Assembly: GCA_029959605.1 (NCBI GenBank)
Contig: JASCOC010000015.1
Location: 33,062 to 97,061 of the forward strand
DNA: 64,000 nucleotides
Reading direction: 5' to 3'
DNA from: Lysobacteraceae bacterium PS02340
GTDB lineage: Bacteria; Pseudomonadota; Gammaproteobacteria; Xanthomonadales; Xanthomonadaceae
The translations under genes were made by a program, and so were the position numbers. Under the pieces are notes generated by a model. The model was not told the origin of the DNA. It ran no database searches and saw only the letters and a program-made list of their open reading frames with translations. This document shows, piece by piece, positions 30,901-38,667 of this stretch; within the stretch, counting starts at the first letter, position 1, and each line of letters opens with the position of its first letter.

Positions 30901-30983
30901 CGACCATCGGCAACGCGCCGTTGTACAGCGGCTACGACTACTTCGGACGGACGTTCTTCCTGAACTTCACGAAGAAGTTCTGA
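27939..30983 (+). CDS. TonB-dependent outer-membrane receptor
   Basis: A 1014-residue TonB-dependent transporter. The N-terminus has a signal peptide (hydrophobic LTIALATALLFPLGTAYA, cut before QTT near residue 35), a Thr/Glu-rich stretch and a TonB-box-like DTVTVTG (58-64). The plug domain (about 70-190) shows LSLRGLGATRTLIMLNGRR and VEVLKDGASAIYGSDAVAGVVN. The remainder is a large beta-barrel with many aromatic-girdle strands, ending in phenylalanine as outer-membrane proteins do. There is no N-terminal signalling domain and no sigma/anti-sigma pair beside it. The long loops and the S9 peptidase downstream suggest a peptide ligand rather than a siderophore, which is an inference. A strong terminator follows. 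Confidence 0.95.
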   Translation: MPRRQSNPALRVNRSPLTIALATALLFPLGTAYAQTTTTTDEQEATAETRSTSASTLDTVTVTGSRIAKSSYNSVSPVQVITREESTIAGFASTAGMLQSNAVTGGSDQINNAYGGFVVNGGPGVNTLSLRGLGATRTLIMLNGRRMAPAGSRGAVGSVDLNTLPSIMVDHVEVLKDGASAIYGSDAVAGVVNVVTKNKVDGVEVEFGTNVTQNGGGAENRWGLLFGTSGDRWRVSGSLEIYDRDAIELGQRDWASKCPRPLLGRDPATGQFGADDYIDPTTGEPKCWGLDAGGVTINTLGTAYLLGRPGLGSLGYYGTYDPGNLPPGGFDYFNRWRPNAAITDGDLPGYEGVDYEGRTTFDPLMKKEQFISPTTNITGFLQGSMDLNVLGNAEAYFEILATRRESSQTGYLQHSLDYPVRSPLLGNLAGLPTFAAAPADGSTGGRAIAARAFIGWGLYGSKQEVDFGRYTAGLRGDLGTSWTYDGYVSYGRSDADYYTSNRLTNRIAKSLDVVSDGNGGFVCRDTSDGCVAAPVLSASVVGGNLPQAYRNYIMQQTRGSTVFEEKTAHFGVTGPLFDIPFGGSVAAAFGVEYRESEIDDTPDINSINNNLYSFTASTPTRGKDTVQEAYGELEVPLLSGLPGARELTFNMSARYTDYDSYGSDKTWKLGALWTPVDWLSFRVSNGTSFRAPALFEQFLGASSGFASSNSDPCNGWGGLTDQTSNRYLNCSSLGLAPNFQQNNSVTVFTRGGAETGLTAETSTSKTAGLVLQPEFGSGFGDLSFAADYFETEVSNGVSLLTGAQILELCYAQPVSEFNAGAGYCGFVQRAPNNTLTVTTGYINVARDKVRGWDFNLRYSRDIGQGQFVANAAVTHFLEQGGQTLPTIEYRDFNGNLGSPDYTGQLDLNYTVRNWRVRYGLNWVGAVESYSYYDRYFDTDYRDTYLMEADDYFTHDLSVRYSGDDWSVTGGARNIADKDPPRVSTGAYTTIGNAPLYSGYDYFGRTFFLNFTKKF

Positions 30984-31010
30984 TCCAGGCCGGCTCTGAG
31001 TGACAACCGG

Positions 31011-31044
31011 AAACCGCCGCCCTTACCGGGCGGCGGTTTTTTTT
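31011..31044 (+). terminator. Intrinsic terminator after the TonB-dependent receptor
   Basis: AAACCGCCGCCC pairs with GGGCGGCGGTTT across TTACC, and an unbroken run of T reaches 31044. This is the strongest intrinsic terminator in the window. It lies between the receptor and the S9 peptidase, so the peptidase gets either read-through or its own start. Confidence 0.9.
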
Positions 31045-31092
31045 CGGCAGGTACGAGCGCCCCACGACACGCAAAGAAAACGGACCGTTCCC

Positions 31093-33129
31093 ATGAAAAA
31101 GACATGTTTTCTCCTGATGGCCATTGTCTCCCCGCTTGCCTCAGGACACATCCAGGCAGCGGCACCTGTCAGGCCGACAATCGAGCAGTTGGCTGCCTAT
31201 CCTGAGTACGCAGGCTTCACGTTGTCGCCGGATGGTCTGCATATCGCCGCGCTTCGCGGCAGTGGCGAGGATCGCACCATCGCCGTCTGGAAGACGGATG
31301 AACTCGACAAGGCCCCCACCCTGATCGGCTCGTCAAGCATGAAGATCGGCGGAGTCCAGTTCATCAAGAACGATCGTCTTGCAGTGTCGCTGTCGCAGCC
31401 GATCGATCTGCGCATAGGCGAGGTCACGAAAACCTTCCTCTCCAAGTTGATGATCACCGACCTGGAAGGCCGGGATTGGAAGGAACCTTTGCCGCAACCT
31501 CGCGCCAACACGCGTGCGATGGAACTGGTGCAGGCGATGAGCAGCGCAACCGTGCTCGATACCCTGCCAAACGATCCGCATCACATCCTGGTCGTCAACA
31601 ACGTGGGCAGCAGCGCCGGCGACGTCTATCGGGTAGATCTGCGCAATTACAGGTCCGAGCGCATCCAGATGTCGGAAGAGCAGGTCGCCGGCTACGTCAC
31701 CGACCTGGAGGGCGAACTTCGTGCGCGCCTGAAGCAGGGAATCGACGGCACAGGCGCTTACATCTCTGCCGAATTCCGTAACCCATCGGGTCGCTGGGAC
31801 GAGCATTTCCGCTCTTACGTCAAGAACCGGGACCAGACCCAGATCATTGGCTTCAGCAACGACGCGAACGTGGCGTTCGTGTCCAGCAACGAAGGGCAGG
31901 ACAAGGAGGCGATCTACGAGTACGACATCGCCGCCCGCGAGCGCAAGGAAGTACTGTTCCGCCACCGCTTCTTCAATGCGAACAGGGTGCTGGTCAATCG
32001 ATACAAGGAAGCGGGGGAGAACTTCGGACAGATTCTGGGCCTTGGCTACGAGGGGCCCCGCGGTGACGATGTCGAATGGACAGACCCGAGCATGCAGGCG
32101 CTTGACGCGGGTTTGCGCAACGCACTGGGCATCACGGCCGAGCGGTTGAGGCTCGTGGACCCTGCCAACGGTCAATCGGCAACGATCGAATATCCGGTCC
32201 AGAAGAACATCACCATTTCCGGCTTTACGCCGGACTTGTCCACGGTCGTGTTTTCAGTGGATGGAGCAGCCGTCCCACCCGAGCACTACCTCTTCCGAAA
32301 CGGACAGCTCTCGCTGCTGGCAAAGTCATTCCCCGACATCGATCCACGCTCATTGGGCAGAACGGAACTCGTCTACTACAAGGCTCGGGATGGCTTGGAT
32401 ATCCCTGCATTTCTCACCCGCCCGGATGCCGAGCTCTGCGGTGCAGGACCGTTGCCGACAGTGATTCATCCGCATGGCGGACCGTGGGCCCGGGACACCA
32501 TGGATTTCGACGGATCGATGTGGGTCCCACTGATGGCTTCGCGATGCAATGTGGTGCTGCGTCCACAGTTCCGAGGGTCCGAAGGTTGGGGACGCAAGCT
32601 GTGGATGGCGGGCGATGCCGAGTGGGGCCAGAAGATGCAGGACGACAAGGATGATGGCGCGAAGTGGCTGACGGAACAGGGCATTGCTAGGCCCGGTCAC
32701 ATCGCCATGTTCGGCTTTTCGTACGGAGGCTATTCCGCTTTTGCCGCATCGGTTCGACCCAACGGTCTATACAAGTGCGCGATTGCAGGTGCTGGCGTTT
32801 CCGACATCAAGCGCATCTGGGCACGCTTCTTCACCAATCCGTTTTTCCGACAGGCCCAGGCGCCCACGGTCGAAGGTCTGAGCCCCTTGGACAGGGCAGC
32901 CGAGATGCAGATCCCCCTGATGGTTTACCACGGCGAACGCGACCAGACGGTGCCTTTGGAGCAATCGATCTGGTTCGTGAACAAAGCGAAGGCGGCTGGC
33001 AAGCCTGTGGTCTACCACCAGCTTGCCGACTACGGGCACGGGCCAGCGTGGACTCGCGCCATTTTTGCCGAACAGCTTGGCCTGATCGACGATTATCTGT
33101 CCCAGGACTGCGGCGGCGGCGGACTCTAA
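31093..33129 (+). CDS. Secreted S9-family serine peptidase (prolyl oligopeptidase/acylaminoacyl peptidase type)
   Basis: The start is the ATG at 31093, which gives a clean signal peptide (MKKTCFLLMAIVSPLASGHIQA) and a 678-residue protein, so it acts in the periplasm or outside. The N-terminal part (about 30-400) looks like the beta-propeller that gates substrate size in S9 enzymes. The C-terminal hydrolase has its triad at Ser543 (GFSYGGYS), Asp617 (GERDQTVP) and His649 (YGHGPAW), with the oxyanion segment HPHGGPWARD. S9 enzymes cut short peptides. Homologues next to TonB receptors include the lasso-peptide isopeptidases, but no lasso synthesis genes are present here. Its codons look less GC-biased than the flanking genes. 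Confidence 0.92.
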   Translation: MKKTCFLLMAIVSPLASGHIQAAAPVRPTIEQLAAYPEYAGFTLSPDGLHIAALRGSGEDRTIAVWKTDELDKAPTLIGSSSMKIGGVQFIKNDRLAVSLSQPIDLRIGEVTKTFLSKLMITDLEGRDWKEPLPQPRANTRAMELVQAMSSATVLDTLPNDPHHILVVNNVGSSAGDVYRVDLRNYRSERIQMSEEQVAGYVTDLEGELRARLKQGIDGTGAYISAEFRNPSGRWDEHFRSYVKNRDQTQIIGFSNDANVAFVSSNEGQDKEAIYEYDIAARERKEVLFRHRFFNANRVLVNRYKEAGENFGQILGLGYEGPRGDDVEWTDPSMQALDAGLRNALGITAERLRLVDPANGQSATIEYPVQKNITISGFTPDLSTVVFSVDGAAVPPEHYLFRNGQLSLLAKSFPDIDPRSLGRTELVYYKARDGLDIPAFLTRPDAELCGAGPLPTVIHPHGGPWARDTMDFDGSMWVPLMASRCNVVLRPQFRGSEGWGRKLWMAGDAEWGQKMQDDKDDGAKWLTEQGIARPGHIAMFGFSYGGYSAFAASVRPNGLYKCAIAGAGVSDIKRIWARFFTNPFFRQAQAPTVEGLSPLDRAAEMQIPLMVYHGERDQTVPLEQSIWFVNKAKAAGKPVVYHQLADYGHGPAWTRAIFAEQLGLIDDYLSQDCGGGGL

Positions 33130-33227
33130 GGGTGGCAGCATGAAGCGGGATGCAGCCGGTCCAGCTTCGTGACTGCAGTCACTGCACGCCGTGGAAAGCG
33201 ACCGCTCATCCAGAAGCGGACAGATGC

Positions 33228-33236
33228 TGATATAAG
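33228..33236 (+). promoter_or_regulatory. Extended -10 upstream of the DUF2147 gene
   Basis: TGATATAAG is an extended -10 (TGn plus TATAAG at 33231-33236). No good -35 is seen. A start near 33243 would leave a leader of about 47 bases to the ATG at 33290, with GGGAGGGG as ribosome site. Confidence 0.45.
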
Positions 33237-33289
33237 CAAGCTTCATATCGGCCGCGCCGCGGCAACAAACACATCCCTGGGAGGGGACC

Positions 33290-33721
33290 ATGCGCAACAT
33301 CCTATTCGCCTGTTTTGCCGCCGCGCTTGCCGTTGCATCCGTCTCTGCCGCTGCCCAGTCGCCGGTCGGCCGCTGGAAGACCATCGACGACGAGACCGGT
33401 CGGGTGAAGTCGATCGTCGAGATCACGCAGGCGGCAAACGGCACGCTGAGTGGCCGCGTGGCGCAGGTGCTGCAGTCCGATCGGGGTCCGAATCCGGTCT
33501 GCGACAAATGCAGCGGTACGCGTCGGAATCAGCCGATCACGGGCATGACGATCCTGTGGGATCTCAAGCCGGACGGCAGCGAGTGGTCTGGGGGCACGAT
33601 TCTCGACCCGGCCAACGGCAAGACCTACAAGTCCAAGGCCAAGATGCTCGACGCCAACCGCATCGGCGTGTCGGGCTGCATTGCGTTCATCTGTCGCGAG
33701 CAGGTCTGGCAGCGCGAGTGA
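33290..33721 (+). CDS. DUF2147-family secreted protein
   Basis: A 143-residue protein with a signal peptide (MRNILFACFAAALAVASVSAAA) and the DUF2147 pattern: SPVGRWKTIDDETGRVKSIV at the mature N-terminus, ITGMTILWDLKPDG in the centre and a C-terminal SGCIAFICREQVWQR. Four cysteines (CDKC near 64-67 and two near 130-136) could form disulphides. The family is periplasmic or secreted; its biochemical function is unknown. The ATG is preceded by a strong GGAGGGG site. A terminator follows at once, so this is probably a single-gene unit at the edge of the accessory block. Confidence 0.88.
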   Translation: MRNILFACFAAALAVASVSAAAQSPVGRWKTIDDETGRVKSIVEITQAANGTLSGRVAQVLQSDRGPNPVCDKCSGTRRNQPITGMTILWDLKPDGSEWSGGTILDPANGKTYKSKAKMLDANRIGVSGCIAFICREQVWQRE

Positions 33722-33744
33722 CATCGGCGTCGCATATTTAAACA

Positions 33745-33775
33745 AAAGGCCCGGCATCTGCCGGGCCTTTCTTGT
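33745..33775 (+). terminator. Intrinsic terminator after the DUF2147 gene
   Basis: AAAGGCCCGGCA and TGCCGGGCCTTT are perfect inverted copies separated by TC, followed by CTTGTTT. The T-rich tail fits a plus-strand terminator; the A-run on the left could also stop minus-strand transcripts. Confidence 0.85.
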
Positions 33776-34046
33776 TTCCTATGGCAGAGATCGTTCCCTC
33801 GCCCCGAGGAGAGCGATGAGGTCCACCGGCACGCATTGATGCCGCGCACCCTGTCACTGCGCGCGACGTGCCCTCGCGCGCGGTTCGCGCAATCGTCAGG
33901 CCCTGCGGCGCCCGATCACCGGGAAAGCTTCGATCACCGTCGTTGCGCCGGCTGACGGCAGACCCGGCGATTCCCGGCGCCATCGAAAGCCTGCGCCGAC
34001 CCCCATGCGATAATCCCGCTCCGCCCGCTCTTCCAAGCCTCGCCCC
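33776..34046 (+). promoter_or_regulatory. metG upstream region with extended -10
   Basis: With the terminator before it, this makes a 325-base gap without a gene. TGCGATAAT (34006-34014) is an extended -10 that would start metG transcription near 34021, about 26 bases before its ATG. No -35, RNA motif or repeat was seen in the remainder. Confidence 0.45.
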
Positions 34047-36119
34047 ATGTCGCGCACGCTGCTCGTCACCACCGCCCTGCCCTATGCGAACGGGCCGTTG
34101 CATCTCGGTCATCTGGTCGGCTACATCCAGGCCGACATCTGGGTGCGGGCGCGGCGCATGGACGGAGACACGGCACGCTTCGTCTGTGCTGACGATACGC
34201 ACGGTACGCCGATCATGCTGGCCGCCGAGAAGGCGGGGACGACGCCTGAAGCCTTCATCGCAGAAATCCAGGTCGGCCACGAGCGCGATTTCGCGGCGTT
34301 CGGCGTGGACTTCGACCACTACGACTCGACCCATTCGGCGGGCAATCGCACGATGGTCGAGACGATCTACGCACGTCTCGACGCGGGCGGTCATATCGCG
34401 CGTCGCGATGTCGCGCAGCTGTTCGATCCGGTGCGCGGCATGTTTCTGCCGGACCGCTACGTCAAGGGCATCTGCCCGAAGTGCGGCACGCCGGACCAGT
34501 ACGGCGACAACTGCGAACACTGTGGCGCCACGTACTCGCCGAGCGATCTGATCGATCCGGTCTCGGTGGTCAGCGGCGCGACGCCGGAAGTGCGCGAGTC
34601 GGAGCACTTCTTCTTCGAGCTCGGCCATTTCGAAGCCTTCCTGCGCGAGTGGCTGGCGGGCGATGTCGCCGTGTCCGGCGTCAAGGCGAAGCTGGCCGAA
34701 TGGCTCGACGGCGAAGGCGGCCTGCGCGCGTGGGATATCTCCCGCGATGCGCCCTATTTCGGCTTCGAGATTCCGGGTCACCCGGGCAAGTTCTTCTACG
34801 TCTGGCTGGACGCGCCGATCGGGTATCTCAGCAGCTTCAAGGCGCTGTGCACACGCGAAGGCCTGGATTTCGATGCGTGGCTCGCCCCCGAGGGCGGCGC
34901 CGAACTGCACCACTTCATCGGCAAGGACATCGTCAATTTCCACGGCCTGTTCTGGCCGGCGATGCTGCACGGCGCCGGTCTGCGCGCGCCGACGCGGCTG
35001 CACGTCAACGGCTATCTGACCGTCGACGGCGCGAAGATGTCGAAGTCGCGCGGCACCTTCGTCATGGCGCGCACGTATCTCGACCAGGGCTTGGATCCCG
35101 AGGCGCTGCGCTACTATTTCGCCGCGAAATCCTCGGGCGGTGTCGACGACCTCGACCTTAACCTCGGCGATTTCATCGCGCGCGTGAACAGCGACGTCGT
35201 CGGCAAGCTGGTCAACCTCGCCAGCCGCTGCGCCGGCTTCATCGGCAAACGCTTCGAGGGCCGTCTGGCCGACGCGCTGCCGGAACCGGAAACCTACGCG
35301 CGCTTCGTCGAAGCGCTGGCGCCGATCCGCGAATCCTATGCGCGCAACGAACCGGCCAGTGTGCTGCGTCAGGTGATGGCGCTGGCCGACGAGGCCAACC
35401 GCTACATCGACGACCGCAAGCCGTGGGTGATCGCGAAGCAGGACGGCAGCGACGCCGAACTTCAGGCCGTCTGCACGCAAGGCCTGAACCTGTTCCGTGT
35501 GCTGGCGACGGCACTGCGGCCGGTGCTGCCGCGCGTGTCGCGCGACGTCGATGCGTTCTTCGACGCGCCGGCCGATACCTGGGCCGCGCTCGACGCGCCG
35601 CTGCTCGGCCACGTCATCCAACCCTATGCCCCGCTCTTCACCCGAATCGACCCCAAGCAGATCGACGCCATGACCGACGCCTCCAAAGACACCCTCGCCG
35701 CCGCACCGGCCGCGCCCGCCGCGGTGAAGAAGCCGGTCGAAGCACCTGTCGCGTCGCCGGCGAAAGCCGCTGCCTCAGATGCGCCGGCGCACATTTCGAT
35801 CGACGATTTCGCGAAGCTCGATCTGCGCATCGGCAAGGTCGTCGCCTGCGAGCTTGTCGAAGGCTCGGACAAGCTGCTGCGCTTCGAACTCGACGCCGGC
35901 GATCTCGGTACGCGCCAGATCTTCTCCGGCATCCGTGCGAGCTACGGCGAGCCGGACACGCTGGTCGGTCGCAACGTGGTGTTCATCGCCAATCTCGCGC
36001 CGCGCAAGATGCGCTTCGGCATCAGCGAGGGCATGATCCTGTCGGCCGGTTTCGATGGTGGTGCGCTCGCACTACTGGATGCCGACGCCGCCGCGCAGCC
36101 GGGCATGCCGGTCCGCTGA
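34047..36119 (+). CDS. metG: Methionyl-tRNA synthetase MetG
   Basis: MetG charges initiator and elongator tRNA-Met. The 690 residues include the class I HIGH motif as HLGH (19-22), a zinc knuckle with paired cysteines ([18 protein letters not shown], about 144-161), KMSKS (330-334), the anticodon-binding helical domain, a Lys/Ala-rich linker (about 545-575) and a C-terminal EMAPII-like tRNA-binding domain (about 580-690: [20 protein letters not shown]). This is the dimeric long form. The ATG at 34047 fits the conserved N-terminus [21 protein letters not shown]. Confidence 0.97.
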   Translation: MSRTLLVTTALPYANGPLHLGHLVGYIQADIWVRARRMDGDTARFVCADDTHGTPIMLAAEKAGTTPEAFIAEIQVGHERDFAAFGVDFDHYDSTHSAGNRTMVETIYARLDAGGHIARRDVAQLFDPVRGMFLPDRYVKGICPKCGTPDQYGDNCEHCGATYSPSDLIDPVSVVSGATPEVRESEHFFFELGHFEAFLREWLAGDVAVSGVKAKLAEWLDGEGGLRAWDISRDAPYFGFEIPGHPGKFFYVWLDAPIGYLSSFKALCTREGLDFDAWLAPEGGAELHHFIGKDIVNFHGLFWPAMLHGAGLRAPTRLHVNGYLTVDGAKMSKSRGTFVMARTYLDQGLDPEALRYYFAAKSSGGVDDLDLNLGDFIARVNSDVVGKLVNLASRCAGFIGKRFEGRLADALPEPETYARFVEALAPIRESYARNEPASVLRQVMALADEANRYIDDRKPWVIAKQDGSDAELQAVCTQGLNLFRVLATALRPVLPRVSRDVDAFFDAPADTWAALDAPLLGHVIQPYAPLFTRIDPKQIDAMTDASKDTLAAAPAAPAAVKKPVEAPVASPAKAAASDAPAHISIDDFAKLDLRIGKVVACELVEGSDKLLRFELDAGDLGTRQIFSGIRASYGEPDTLVGRNVVFIANLAPRKMRFGISEGMILSAGFDGGALALLDADAAAQPGMPVR

Positions 36120-36177
36120 GCCGGCGCGGCATCGCCGCGAACCCTGCCCAGCCCGCACGCCCAGCCGAACGCCACGC

Positions 36178-36591
36178 ATGCCGCCGTCCCTCGTCGAACG
36201 TCTCGACCGCCTGTTGCCGCAGACCCAATGCGGCCAGTGTGGTTTCGACGGCTGTCGTCCCTATGCCGACGCGATGGCGCGCGGCGAGGCCGACGTCGAT
36301 CGATGTCCGCCCGGCGGAGATGCCGGCGCACGCGCGCTCGCACGCGCACTGGAGACCGTCGCGCTGCCGTTCGACCGCGAGCGCGGCGAGCACCACGCAT
36401 TGCCGCCGGTCGCGCTGGTCATCGAGGTCGACTGCATCGGCTGCACCAAGTGCATCCAGGCCTGCCCGGTCGACGCGATCGTCGGCGGTTCGAAGCTGAT
36501 GCACACCGTGCTCGTCGATGCCTGCACCGGCTGCGAACTCTGCGTGCCGGCGTGTCCGGTGGACTGCATCGAGATGGTCGCGGCCGCCTAG
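36178..36591 (+). CDS. RnfB-like iron-sulfur protein (soluble, no membrane segment)
   Basis: The 137 residues begin with the four-cysteine cluster-binding domain of RnfB (Cys18, Cys21, Cys26 and Cys43: CGQCGFDGC, then CPPGG), followed by two 4Fe-4S ferredoxin motifs ([12 protein letters not shown] at 86-97 and [12 protein letters not shown] at 116-127). The N-terminal membrane helix of RnfB is absent and no other rnf gene is present, so it cannot be part of a normal Rnf complex made here. It lies 58 bases after metG, as in Xanthomonas, and probably acts as a cytoplasmic electron carrier; the partner is unknown. Confidence 0.88.
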   Translation: MPPSLVERLDRLLPQTQCGQCGFDGCRPYADAMARGEADVDRCPPGGDAGARALARALETVALPFDRERGEHHALPPVALVIEVDCIGCTKCIQACPVDAIVGGSKLMHTVLVDACTGCELCVPACPVDCIEMVAAA

Positions 36592-36603
36592 ACGGCCGGC
36601 ACG

Positions 36604-37689
36604 TCAGATGCCTTGTTCGGGCTGCACCGGTGCAGGTGTCGCAGGCAGCGTCGCATCAGCCGGCGCACAGGCCGAACACACGCGCTCGACCGCGTACCCC
36701 TTCGCCGCGAGCTTCTCGACGACACCGTCCGGCCCGACGACGTGCAGTGCGCCGACGACGACGAGGATGTCGCCCTGCTGTTGAAGCATCTGCTCGAGCT
36801 TGGGCAACCAGGCGTCGTTGCGCTCGATGTTGATGCGCGCGTAGAGCGCGGGGAAACGCGCCTGCATGTCGAGGCCCATCTCCTGCCACAGCGCGTCCGC
36901 GTTGCCCGCGCGCCAGGTCTGGTGCAGGGCCTGGATCGATTCGGGACCCGCACCCGCCTGCTCCAGCGCTTCCTGCAGCATCTGGGTCTGCTCGACGCGG
37001 CCCATGCCGTCGAGCAGTTCGATCTGCTGCTGCGCCGATTCCAGTCCGGCGGTCGGCGTACCGGCGGCCTGGGCCTGACGCGCGAGTTGCGCGTCCATGC
37101 CCAGCTTCGCCTCGAGGCCGAAACGGCCGAGTTCGGTGGTCGTCACCAGCAGCGACACGAACCAGGGCTCGAACAGCTGCAGGTTGGACGCGCCGCCTGC
37201 GCCCTGCAGCGACGCCGCATTCGCATTCGCCCACGCGCGCAATTGCTCGGCCGTCTGCGCGGGGAGCTCGTCGTCGAGCTGGCTGCCGTCACTGCGCAGG
37301 CCGGCTTGCATCATCTGCAGGCCCAGCGTCGGCGAATGCAGTTCCTCGGGCGCGAGTTCGAACACCACTTCGCCTGCGCCGGAGATCACCCGCGCAACGT
37401 CCTCCGACAACGGATAGTCCGCAGGCGTGAGGAAATGGAACGAGCCGAGCAGATACAGCGCGCCGTGCTCGCCGCTCACCCGCCACAGCAGCGGTACCGG
37501 TGCGGAGGCCAGCGCGCCGTAGCCGATCGCAGGCGTTTCCTGGCGTCCATCGGCCGGCACGACGACCGGCGAGAGCAGCGTCGCGGGGGCCTCCAGCAAC
37601 GGCAGTTCGGCCTGGCTCGCGCCGCCCGCGAGCAGGCAGACCACCACGGCACACGAGCGGAGGAAACGGATCGGTGCGGATCGACGCAT
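36604..37689 (-). CDS. TraB/GumN-family protein
   Basis: A 361-residue secreted protein of the TraB/PrgY/GumN family, related to the Tiki metalloproteases. A signal peptide (MRRSAPIRFLRSCAVVVCLLAGGASQAE) is followed by the family's first motif, YLLGSFHFLTPADYPL, and the closing motif ILVVVGALHVVGPDGVVEKLAAKGY. The conserved glutamate and two GxxH-type motifs are the proposed metal site. The start at 37689 gives the better signal peptide and has AGGA ten bases upstream; an ATG at 37722 overlaps the upstream stop (ATGA) and is the alternative. The substrate is unknown. GumN itself lies in the xanthan cluster, which is not present here. Confidence 0.85.
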   Translation of the reverse strand: MRRSAPIRFLRSCAVVVCLLAGGASQAELPLLEAPATLLSPVVVPADGRQETPAIGYGALASAPVPLLWRVSGEHGALYLLGSFHFLTPADYPLSEDVARVISGAGEVVFELAPEELHSPTLGLQMMQAGLRSDGSQLDDELPAQTAEQLRAWANANAASLQGAGGASNLQLFEPWFVSLLVTTTELGRFGLEAKLGMDAQLARQAQAAGTPTAGLESAQQQIELLDGMGRVEQTQMLQEALEQAGAGPESIQALHQTWRAGNADALWQEMGLDMQARFPALYARINIERNDAWLPKLEQMLQQQGDILVVVGALHVVGPDGVVEKLAAKGYAVERVCSACAPADATLPATPAPVQPEQGI

Positions 37690-37718
37690 GCGGGAGCGGT
37701 CCTGTTCGGAGTTCGGGG

Positions 37719-38666
37719 TCATACCGTGGTCGCGGGTACGTAGACCTTCTCGCCCGCAGGAATCGCGAGATCGAGGCGGTTGCCGGCTGGCGGCAGGGGA
37801 CACGTTGCGAACGCGGTGAACGCGCACGGCGGGTTGTGGGCGCGGTTGAAGTCGATCTGCAGCCGGCCATCGCTGCCCGGCGCCGGCGCATCGAGATACC
37901 GTCCGGCGCTGTAGCTGCCGTGGCCGCTGGTACGGTCGGCGAAGATCAGGAACAGCGTACCGTCGCCACCGTCGAGCGCCTGCAGCGTGTAGCGCGTGCC
38001 GTCGCGTTCGAATGCGACCGAGCCCGGCGTCGGCGTGTCCTCGACCATGCCCAGAATATTGGCGATCGGCAGCGTCGCACCGGCCGCCGCCGGCACGAAC
38101 TCCGCATCGACCTGCCAGGCGCGCGCGGTCGGCCAGTATTCGATGCCGGTGAAGCGCCGCCGCGTGGGCGCGTCTTCGTGGCGTGCGCGCACGAAGGCCG
38201 AGCCGCCACGTTCAATGAGCGTCAGCGCACCCTTGCCGTCGTCGAAGCCGAGCACGCTGGGCGCTGCATCGGCGTCGGTCTGCAGCGGCACGCGGCCACG
38301 CACCGGCGCGCCGTCGAGCGTCACCGCGACGCCGCGCTCGGGCGTGAACGCATACGCGCCGTTGTCGGATTGCAGCAGGCCGAGCTTGTCCGGCCCCATC
38401 GACAGGCGGATGCCGGCCGTCTCACCGCTGCCGATGAAATGCGATTTCAGCTCGATGCGATGCAGGCCGATCAGGCTCAGCCAGCCATCGGGCGCGACCA
38501 GTTCCGCGCGGCGCGCGTCCTGCCAGACGCGGGTCTGCGCCGAGAACATCACGTCGCGTCGCGCGGCGTCCGCGCGGGTGGACGGATCTTCGGGCGCGGA
38601 CGTTTCACCACAGGCGGCCAGCAATGCCACCAGTCCGATCGTGCAGCAGTGGCGCCATCGCAGCAT
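37719..38666 (-). CDS. DUF1684-family lipoprotein
   Basis: A 315-residue protein with a lipoprotein signal (MLRWRHCCTIGLVALLAACGE, lipobox LAAC). The mature part follows the DUF1684 pattern: WLSLIGLHRIELKSHFIGS near the N-terminus, the central FTGIEYWPTARAWQVDAEFVP, and the C-terminal YLDAPAPGSDGRLQIDFNRAHNPPCAF. The family is of unknown function; the conserved C-terminal motif DFNxAxNPPCAF may form a metal or ligand site. The ATG at 38666 is one base past the mutL stop, so it is cotranscribed with mutL. Confidence 0.88.
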   Translation of the reverse strand: MLRWRHCCTIGLVALLAACGETSAPEDPSTRADAARRDVMFSAQTRVWQDARRAELVAPDGWLSLIGLHRIELKSHFIGSGETAGIRLSMGPDKLGLLQSDNGAYAFTPERGVAVTLDGAPVRGRVPLQTDADAAPSVLGFDDGKGALTLIERGGSAFVRARHEDAPTRRRFTGIEYWPTARAWQVDAEFVPAAAGATLPIANILGMVEDTPTPGSVAFERDGTRYTLQALDGGDGTLFLIFADRTSGHGSYSAGRYLDAPAPGSDGRLQIDFNRAHNPPCAFTAFATCPLPPAGNRLDLAIPAGEKVYVPATTV

Positions 38667-38667
38667 G

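Noticed and set aside
26129..33721. A lasso-peptide gene cluster
   Set aside because: A TonB receptor next to an S9 peptidase recalls lasso isopeptidase loci, but there is no precursor, no B or C synthesis gene and no transporter in the block.
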